From NCBI GenBank assembly GCA_905250115.1, contig CAJNOI010000048.1, positions 186,001-250,000 of the forward strand: DNA of 64,000 bases, written 5' to 3'. The stretch comes from Adineta steineri. Taxonomy: Eukaryota; Rotifera; Eurotatoria; Adinetida; Adinetidae. Below are positions 52,043 to 62,300 of this stretch, in pieces (the stretch's first letter is position 1; every line of letters starts with the position of its first letter). A program made the translations under genes and the position numbers. The notes beneath the pieces are model-generated. The model worked only from the letters and a program-made list of their open reading frames with translations, searched no databases and was not told where the DNA came from.

Positions 52043-52549
52043 ACGTCTATACCGTTCGCTTCAAAACATAGGCAGATGAAATGAAAGAAATACTGATTTA
52101 ATCTTAATGCATTTGTTTTTATTCGTCACCTTTCTTCGTCGAGATTGTGTCGAGAATACAAAACGAAATAAAATTGCCGACTGATCATATATAAAGCCTT
52201 TCTACATTACACAATTGATGACGAGATAAAGAAATCGTCGTCCGTGAGGATTTTTCCCACCAAAGAATAAAAGCAGGGAAAAAACACAACATAGTCGTAT
52301 CTGATTTTTTTCTTTTCTTCATATTTATCTTTGTTCATTAGGTATCTGTTAAGATATTCGTTTATGGACGATCTTCGTCCTTCTTATATTTAATCTGACT
52401 AAATCTTTTCGTGCACATATATTTCATAGAACAAGATCAGAAGAAGGATGAGAAATAAATAAAAGAGAGATCAGAGGGCGATGTCGCTACTTAGCGACAC
52501 GCCTTAACAGTATCTATTTCACGGTTTTCTCCAGCGATGAGTGAATATA
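52043..52549. repeat. Inverted duplicate of the 57834-58175 upstream region
   Basis: Read on the plus strand, this segment matches the reverse complement of 57834-58175 along nearly its whole length, except for a 163-bp insertion at 52347-52509. Shared landmarks include TTCAAAACATAGGCAGATGA, the CCCACCAAAGAATAAAAGCA block, and CTCCA(G/A)CGATGAGTGAATAT. Identity is high by eye, roughly nine in ten. In the second copy this lies between the divergent GTPase and coiled-coil starts, so it probably carries promoter elements. Confidence 0.75.
52347..52509. mobile_element. Small non-autonomous DNA transposon, 163 bp, with empty site visible
   Basis: It starts TGTTAAG and ends CTTAACA (7-bp terminal inverted repeats) between direct copies of GTATC (52342-52346 and 52510-52514). 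The paralogous segment near 57870 has the uninterrupted sequence with a single GTATC, so element boundaries and target duplication follow directly. Inside is a perfect 8-bp hairpin, TGTCGCTA-CT-TAGCGACA. It has no coding capacity. The superfamily was not recognised. Confidence 0.8.
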
Positions 52550-54618
52550 AAAAGTATTTGAGAATGATCTTTGCCAAAACTTTAACCTCCCTTCAAAAAA
52601 CAGGGTGAAACTATAATATAGAAGATATCAAAATGAATATGCATGTGCTTATAAGGATATACTTATGGTCTTAATTCAATAGATATTGATGCTTATTATA
52701 TATAATCGAATTCTCACGAAGAACAAAAATAAGAGAAAAAAATCGAGTATCATTACATGACTTAGGTCGTATTGAGTTAAATAAATCAAGCTCTTTTTTT
52801 GTCGTTAAACGAGCATGATTTGTCTTGGGACCCAACAATATTAAAACGTTTTCAATGATTATAAGAATAGCAGAAGACTTTGTGATATCAAATTAAGTCT
52901 TCGATTGGTGATCATAGTACAAAATAATATATATATATTATAGAATGATCCTATTGAAGGTTCATCAACGCATGTCTTGTCCATTATTCGTAGATACACA
53001 CATAGCTAAAAACCAATGGAAAGTATATAAACTGTGATATATACATCCCTAAGCTATTACTTGACTAATAATTATTCGAAATGCACAAACTATTTAAAAC
53101 CCTCTCGGATTTTTACTAGAATTAGTTTTGTACTTATAAATTATGAATTAGGAATTGAAAATAGCCAAAAAGTTTGAATCTAGTTGAACAACGCTAAGGG
53201 AAAGAAAACTTAGCAAAAGTTACTATAAGAAACTTAATTTTCATTGATTCTTATACAATCCTAAGATGAAAACAGTATCTGGCATTATTGCACAGATAGC
53301 AAAGTAATAGCTTATTCAACCTCAATTAACATGTGGTTTAACAAATTATAGTTCTTTATTTTATTGAAGATTTTTTTGAAACAATCGACAGTCTTTTCAC
53401 CTTCACGTGGTTTCCATCGTTCACGAACTATCCATCATAAATTATTTGCCAACAGTTCTTAAGATAAACACAGGAATACTATACAGAAGAGTGATTCGTA
53501 TATGATTGATATGACCTATCTGTAATGATCAGGCACGTGATTTTTGATGTATTTTAAATAGGTTAATTATAAATCATCTGATATCAGTTGCGTATACTGA
53601 ACATGAATTATTAAAGACTAGTATTCATGAATATAGATTCTAACTAAAATTTTGCTTCATGTATTTTTTAAATCAAAGAGTCTTGAACGTAGATAAAAGC
53701 GTTACTGTGCGTCACAAGTATTGTATTGGAAATTATTCGAACTCTTTTTTTTTAATGAAATATGGAAATAATTAGAAACATGAGATTTACAATTGCTCGA
53801 TGATCATCGTTGACTTCATATTCATCCATATGTTATTATTTATATGACAGAAGAGTGCATTAATATAATGTCATATTTACCATAGGCTTGATACTATATG
53901 CAGTTCTTAACTAATTAATTTTATCGAACGTAGTTTAGGTAGTTGAATAAATGAAAAAAGTATAGCTCATACAATTTTCAACATAATTACAAATTTTGAG
54001 ATAAAGATTAAAAAAAGCTTTTAACAAACTATTAGAAAAGATAGAACTTTATATAAATAATAATGGCAACTGTTCTGAATATTGGACAAAAATAACAGTA
54101 AAAATATCTCCTTATCTTTATATTTTCAGTCAACATTAACAGAACTAGACATGTATCGAACACTGAACTTGAGTTTGACTCTGGTGCATATATAATCAGA
54201 CCTTTTAGCCAATCCTAAGTATCTTTTTCCATGCATTTTTTAACGAAATACATTACGATCATTGGTAAATTTCACCTATAACTTCAATTCATTAGTTTGG
54301 CTCATCTATTTAACTACTATCATAAGAACCGTATACTGCTTTTTATTTATTTATCTTTACAATCAAATCTCAGTCGATTCGGTCTTTCTCCTGAAAATGG
54401 TAATACTAGATAATGATTAGCATAATCAATTACCAATGATAATTTTCTGTTCATCTCTTTATGAAGATTAGTCTTTATTTCGATCATCTTTTACTTTGAA
54501 TGGATCTTCTATTTTTTCTACTCTCTTGATTTAAAATTTATTTTAAAAATAAAACTAGAAGAAAAAGATGTTATTTCAGTAATCACGATTAAAATAAACT
54601 TTATAATATCGAAGTCTA

Positions 54619-57600
54619 TTAATTATAATTTAGTTGTTGTTCTTCTTTTCTTCGCTGAATATTTGTCGCTGTTTGAACATTAGTTGTTGTTTGATCATAT
54701 TCTTTCATATTTTTATAACCTGATTGTTTTTCTTTATGATTTGCTATTTCATCTTGTTTGAGTTTTTTCTTCTCAGTAGCTCGATAAATTTCTACTTCGC
54801 AATGATTGATCTCTTTTTGATTATTAGTTATTCGAATTTCAAGATCATCTTGTACATCTTGACCTGCATGTAATTCATTAAGATTATTATTTTGTCGAGT
54901 ATTTACTTCATCATATTGTTTTTGAAGATTATTACTATTCGTTACTAATTCTTGTAGACTTTGTTCAGCAATATTGTAGTTAGTTTTTAATATTTTCAGT
55001 TGATTTTCTGTTTTATTTTTGGATTGTTCATGTTCTTTAATATTTTGCAAGATTGGTTTGATTTTAAGTTTTACATGTTCCATCTTTTCATTATTTTTTT
55101 CGATAGAACTATTTAAAATAGTTTGATTGGTTTCATATTGTTGTTTTTGTAGACTTTCTAATTCGATTTTATTTTGATGTTGATCTAATTCATATTGATA
55201 TTGATTTTGATATTTTTGTTGATTGATTAATTGTTGATGTTTTGTTTGTAAATTTTGATCTAATGTTTTTCGAAGATTTTCTTGTGTTTCAATATCTTTA
55301 TTTAAATCATTTAATTTTTGTTTAGTTTGTTCATATCCTTGGTGTAATTTTAGTTTTTCTTTATTTATTTTTCCATGTCGATGTTTCTCTTCACGAAGAT
55401 CTGATTGAAGTTCAACAACTGATTTATCTATCATCAATAATTCTGCTTTAATATTTTTTATTTGATTCGCTATTGGATGTTCTTCTCGTTGTTTAACAGT
55501 TAATGTTTTTTCAGTATCATCAATTTCTTTTCGATTTTTTTCAATACTTTGTTCCAAACCAGTTTTCTCATCTTTAATAGTTTGTAATTGATTAACTTTA
55601 TATTGCATTTCAGTTAATTTGACTTGATATTCATTCTGATATACTGTTTTTTCATTAGTAACTCGCTGATGATTTTCACGACACTTAGTTTGATTTTTTG
55701 TTAATCGATCGATATTTATCTTTAATGTATTGATTTTATTTTGTTGGCTATGAAGTTCAGTTTTATTCTGACGAATAATTTTGTTTTTTCCATTTTTATC
55801 TTGTTGAATGTTTTCACGTTGATCACGAAGATCTTTTGATTTTTTAGTAGCATTTTCAAAGACGAATTTTTGTTGATTCAGTTTATCTTTTGCTGTTACT
55901 ACATCTTGTTTTCGATTGATTAAATCATTTTTTCTTGTTTCAAGATTGGTTCTATGAACACTTAATGTTTCTTCAGACTTCTTCCGATCTTGTTGAGCAG
56001 TTTCATGTTCGTTCGATCGTTTTACCAGAAGTGCTTCCTTGTCTGCCAAGTTCTTTTGTGTTTGTCCTAATGCACGTTGAGCTATTGATACAGCTTTTTG
56101 TTTGATTAGTAGACATACAGCACCAATTAGAGGATTAACAACCATAGCTGCAATTATTAAAGTTAAAGCTAAATCAGCCATTTCTAAAGCTGCTTGAGCG
56201 ATTTCTACTGCTACTTTCATCCTTTCTACTTCATATTCGGTTTCTTGACGAAGTCGACTAGCTTCTTGTTCTTTTTCTCGACAACGTTGTAGAAACTGTT
56301 CTTCCCGAACAATTTTTTGTTCTTGATTACGTAATTCAGCAGCAGCTCGATGTTCATTATGTTGAGATATTTTTAATTCGGATGAAAATTGTTGAAAAAG
56401 TTGTCTTTCACTTTCTAAATCTTGACTGGATGTTCTTAAATCAGTTTCAATACGATTTAATTGTTCTTCCATTGCTTTGAATTGTGTTTCTAATTCTTTT
56501 ATTTGTTTAGTCTTTTCTTGAATTGTTCGTTCAATATTTTTATATTCTTGATCTCGATTTTGGAGTTGTTGATTAATTTCTTCTTCTTTAGTTGTTAATT
56601 GTTCACATTCTTGTTCTTTTTGAGATAATTTTTGTCTAAAATAAATATTGAATTATTGATTCTAGTCATTCTGAAAGTATACTCTAATAATTGGGGAATT
56701 TATTCCTTTACTTCGTTAGAGAATCTCATACAGAAATGATGAGTGACATACTTTGATTGTTCAGCAGCTTCTTTTGCTATTCGTAATTCTTTTTCTTCTT
56801 TCGATAATTTTTTCAATATCTCTTTTAATTGAGTTCTTAATGGTTCCAAGGATTTTTTTCTTTCTTCGATCTGTTCTACTAATTGTTTGATATCTCGAGC
56901 AATCTCAATTTGTTTTTCTTGAGTTTTCTTTAGTTGATCTTGTAGATTAGTACTCATTTGTTTTAATTCATCCGTTTGTTCTTGTTTGATTTTAATTATT
57001 TGTTCAATACGTTCGGTCAAATTTTTAATTCGAGTTAATTCAGCATCTAATCGATTTAATTCTCGTTCGATTTGTAATAATTTTTCTTTTAATATTTCAA
57101 GTTTTTCTGCTAAAATATTTAATTCTTCTTGCTTAAATATAATATCTTGAAGAATAACGTCTAACTCATGTTGAATACGTTCCATATCTGCTGCGCCAGT
57201 TACCAATAATTGTATTTTTTCTTGCATAGTTTTTTCCAATTGTTGAGTACGTTCTTGAATTTGTTGCATTTGCTGTTCAATGTCTTGTTTTTCAAATTCA
57301 ATAGATTGTTTTTCTTGTTCTAAATTAAATTTTTGATTATCACATCTATTTCGTTCTTCTTCATATTGATATAATCTATCTAATTCATCATATAATTTTC
57401 TTTTATGTTCATCAAGATCTACTTCTTGTTTTTCAAGTTCTGTATTCATTTGATTTTGTTTTTCATCTGTTTCAGTTAATTCTCGATGAAAATTTTCCAA
57501 TTGTTTTTGATCATTTTCAACTAATTTAAGTGTACTTTTCATACGTTTAACACATTGTTTTTCCTCAGCTTGTAAGTCTTTCTTTTCACTGCAGAATCTA

Positions 57601-57740
57601 TCAAGATTATCGTTAAGACGACGATTCTTTTGATCTAATTTATCAATTTCATTATTAAAATTTCGTGGAGTTCTTCGTTCTAATTCTGAATCATCTATTT
57701 CTCGATACTTAGTTGAATTTGTCGTTGTTGATTGACGCAT
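54619..57740 (-). CDS. Coiled-coil protein 2, about 1,001 residues, with hydrophobic segment
   Basis: Exons 56752-57740 and 54619-56635 join in phase. The start is the ATG of MRQSTTTNSTKYREIDDSEL; an upstream TTG is not credible. Nearly the whole chain is heptad-rich and Gln/Glu/Lys-rich, like its paralogue at 43807-47071, with which it shares exon-1 length (989 bp) and intron position. The paralogues are much diverged in sequence. A clear difference is a hydrophobic stretch near residues 480-510 (LALTLIIAAMVVNPLIGAVC then LLI), long enough for a membrane hairpin, in the place where paralogue 1 has only an Ala-rich break. It is divergent from the second GTPase gene, 1.6 kb away. Function is unknown. 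Confidence 0.8.
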
Positions 57741-59377
57741 GATTGATTGAAATATCAATAAAATATCTAATAAATAAAAAATGAAAGGATAATACTACTA
57801 TGTCAAGTCTTTTTTTTTTCGAGTGGCTTTGAAATATATTCACTCATCGTTGGAGAAAACCATGGAATAGATACCTAATAAACAAAGATAAATATGAAAA
57901 AAAGAAAAAAATCAGATACGACTATATTGTGTTTTTTTCCTGCTTTTATTCTTTGGTGGGAAAAATCCTCACAGACGACTATTTTTCTATCTCGTCATCA
58001 TTTATGTAATGTAGAAAGGCTTTATATATGATCAGTCGGCAAATTTATTTCGTTTTGTATTCTCGACACAATCTCGACGAAGAAAGGTAAAGAATAAAAA
58101 CAAATGCATTAAGATTGAATCAGTATTTCTTTCATTTCATCTGCCTATGTTTTGAAGTTAATGGTATAGATATGAGAGGAAAAACAGTTAATGAGCTTGA
58201 AATATTTTCTCAGAATGAAACAGAAGGACCAAGAGAAAATAAACAACAAAGGATTGATTCATAAGACAAAAAAAGAAGACTAGTGCATCGTACAGAGGTA
58301 TATGTTTGACTCCATGGAACTTATAAAGATATTTTTATGATAAAAAGCATCATTTATTAGAACAAAACAGAAAGGCAAAGAAGTGGAGAAAAATAAATAT
58401 ATATACATCATCATGGTTTTTATAATGAGTGATAATTTGTTTTCCTCTGATAGTTGCATTAGTTGTTGGTGTACATTTTCTGCCTTTCTTCAAAAATTAT
58501 TTTCACTGTTATTCTAAATTTCGCTTTGAAAGATTCAATTGCAGAATAGTCGTGCAAAAATAAAAAAAAACCCACTAAGTCGAGAGGCATATAAGGAATT
58601 CACTTTGTCAAATGATAAGTGTTTTCGTTTTTATTGAAAGCTTTAACGTCTATTCAATCTTCTATTTATCGTGAAGACTTAAGAATTGGTCAGTTGACAT
58701 AAACAGTGGATTTTGAATGGTATTTCACTAATTAATTAGTTGTGATCTAGTGAATTATAAAATAAGAATTTTCCTTATCATCATCGAACGATTTCTATTT
58801 CGCACCGAGTTAATATTAGTAAATAGGCCATAGAATAAGAAAGAAATGAATAACAGGATCGAAAAAGGAAAATACCAAATAGGCATATATATATATGAAA
58901 GAAAAAAGGAAAATAACATATGATCATATATATGAAAGAATAGCGAACAAATAAGGTATTCGTTCGCTTACAATTGTTTTTTTTCGTGTTGAAACAAGCG
59001 TAATAGAAAGCCATCTATGGGATTGACAAGGGAACATATATGAGAGTCCTCTTGAAGATGAATTAAAACCCACTCTATTCCGAATTTTTTTCTTGAACGT
59101 TGCACATGTTATTTGGCTGTATGATTTTCTTTCGTTTTCATAGGATTTGTAAGAATGAGAAAACTTTTCGATTCATTAGCAATAGATAATACATAACGAC
59201 GAACGGAAGGAAAACAAGCATAAAAGGTCTAGTTTCATTTGTTTATTGAATATTTTAGAAAAATAAATTTATTCTTTAAGATTCTATTTGATTCTTTTCT
59301 TCATTTTTTAGTTCTTCAATTTTTTTATTTGTGATTAATCATCGATTATTTCCAAAGATTTGTTGGATATCATCAAC
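57741..59377. promoter_or_regulatory. Divergent upstream region of coiled-coil gene 2 and GTPase copy 2
   Basis: Both genes start away from this 1.6-kb region. 57834-58175 is repeated in inverted orientation at 52043-52549 next to the first GTPase copy. Conservation of a non-coding stretch while the two coiled-coil genes diverged suggests either recent duplication or shared control. No core promoter motif was pinned down. Confidence 0.5.
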
Positions 59378-62300
59378 ATGACTAGAGAAGAATCCGATCA
59401 AACTCCATCTCAGAGTCTTAACTCGGATAATAATCATGCTCATGTATCTTCATCTTGGATACGATTTCGTAATGACTGTAAATCTAACATTATTAGTATT
59501 CTAGGTTTAAATGGTGACACCGAATCTAAAAAAATTCCGGATAAATTGTTTTTTCAAGGAAGACAAGCATTATCTACTTGGGAAAACAAAATATTACCGA
59601 ATATTTATCATCAACAAATGACTTCAGATCAGAGTGAATTATTTAAAATTTTAAAGAATTATCTTGATCGACAATGGAGTACAACCACTTATGATTGGTT
59701 TCAACGATTTGTTCATGAACAAAAGATAATTTCACCAAATATTTATGATCAACTCTTGACTCGTACTGTAGATAATGGATTAAAATTTCTTCAAGATAAT
59801 TTTTATTTATCCTTAACTATTCGATTTCTCTTCGATGTCAAAGATCAAACTAAAATATGGGATATATTGACTACTCAGGGTCTTCAAGGTATTAAAAAAT
59901 ATCAAAATGATGTTACTTCGAAATTGAATGAAAAACTACTCGATAATAATCAACATGTTTTATATTTGGCTTTAGAGGATTACTTTCGTAAGCCATTGAT
60001 CGATTTATTTAAACAAAGTAATCTGAATAATAATCAATCACGTTTTATTGAACTTGCACTAAATTGTGTTGTTAATAATGGATGGAATGGTTTAAATGAC
60101 GAAAAAATTCGTGATGAAGTTTCACCAAATAATTTCAATAAATTAATCGAAAATTTACCATCCATTTCCAATACTTCTCCTGTTACATTTCCGACCATTA
60201 GTACTACTACTACTCAACAGCAATTAGTTCATCCTTCACCATCAACTGAACAACATATACAAAGAAATGAATCCGAAATGAAACCTAAGATAATGAACAT
60301 AGTGAAAAATTTAAGTTCACCAAGTACCCCATCTAGTCCATTTGAAGTATTTAATACAAACGTGATATATGATGAATCGGGATATGATGTCGATTTGATT
60401 GTTCATCAAAAAAATGAATCACTTTTAACAACTCCGGATATTATTATTGAGGATAGAGATGAAGAAGAACCAACGGAAGCAAATGGAATTATTTCAAAAT
60501 TTATGAATAAAAAAGAAAAACTACAATTATCTGATTTAGTTCAAGCTGGTGAATTCATATATATGAATAAAAATTTTAATCAAGTTATAAATAAAATAAC
60601 TGAAGATTACAAATCCAATCAAAAATTCTCACTATTCATTAATTCTTGTTTTATTCCATTAATGTATTTACTCAAAAGACATCAAAATCTTGACGATTTT
60701 ATTGATATGTTATTTTTAAAATATTTCAAAATTTCATCATCAGCACCATTAAGTTTAAGTTTAAGGATGTTAATCGATCTTTTATTACTTCGATCAGATT
60801 TATCATTATCACGAAAGATTCTATTATTATTAAGTAAACGAAATCCAATTCCATTTCTACAACCATCATTACGATTTGTTTCTGATATTATTCATATATG
60901 GAATTATTCAGTTCCGACTCTTTTATCATTTGGCATTGGTTCATGTCAAGGAAAATCTCTTCTACTTAATCAAATATTTTTATCTTCTTTTGAGCAATCA
61001 GTTTCAAGTCTTTATTTTGAAAATACAATTGATATTGATTTTGGATATAATTTTTTACCACGACGATCAATAAATATTGCTGATATTCATGGTTCAATAA
61101 CAAAATTAATATTAGAAAAAGTTTATCAACTTTTCAATGGATTTCTTATTCATGTAGAATATTCATATATTCAAAATAATCTTCCTGTTATTCATGATCT
61201 ATTAAATTTAGTTAATAATACTAAAAAATATCGATTATTAATTATTCGAGATGTTTTAAATCAAAACCAAGATCAATGTCGAAAATTTTTATTCAAAGAA
61301 TTTCCTGATATTGAAATATTTATCCTACCAAATGTTTCTGATCATAATAAAAAAGAAAATAAAAGTTCTATTGTTTTATTACGTGATAAAATATTTGATC
61401 AAATACCAAAAGACTGTCTTAATCATCCAGGCTTTATGAAAAATGAATTATTACAATTAATTAATCCACAATATAAACAATATTTGATACAAATATCTCA
61501 AACTATAAAACCTTTAATAACTCATCTGTCTCATCTAATCAATAAACCCAAATTGGTATCAAACTATCTTCCTGAATATCTTAAATTTGTTAAATTATGT
61601 GAATTAAGATTAAAATTAACACATTTGAATTTTTATGGAAGTGATAATGATGCGATGATCTATGAACTTCGTCAACGAATTTTTCAATTAGAAAATATTC
61701 CTCAAACAAACCAGAGATTGCTTAGTATTATATATCAATTATTCTTCAAAGTTTTAACAGCATCAAATAGTTTAACCTGTTTAGATGCAATTAATACTGC
61801 ATTAAGACAACAACGTATTCAATTAGTTTCAACAGGTGATATGGCTAAAGAATTACCTATTGAAAAAAATTTATCTTTAGAAGTTTTATGGCGTAATGCT
61901 ATTGTTTGTAGTCAATATGAATCAGAAAATGATCAGAAATTTCTACAAGATAAATATTATCAATATATTAAAGCCGGTTATCCATTTGAAATTATTGATG
62001 GAGACAATTTCCATTTTCAACATTCATTTTTATTGAAATCTTTAACGCCTTTTCAAAATCGACGAACTTTAGTCATTAGTATCATTGGACCACAAAATTC
62101 TGGTAAAAGTACTTTATTAAATTACATGTTTGGTACATTATTCGATGTTCGTGATGGTCGATGTACTCGAGGTATTTATGGATCATTTGTTAAATCAAAT
62201 CGATCTGATTATGATTATATTTTATTAATTGACACAGAAGGTTTATTAGGCATCGAAAGAGAAGATAAAGAATATGATCGTCGAATAGTTTTATTTTGTT

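Larger units (their letters stand above)
51545..54618. other. 3-kb intergenic region with a duplicated promoter segment
   Basis: Apart from the duplicated segment (52043-52549) and its MITE, no gene or recognisable remnant was seen in either strand. Sequence from about 52560 to 54600 is plain AT-rich DNA. By position it corresponds to where a divergent coiled-coil gene would lie if it matched the second copy. Confidence 0.45.
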
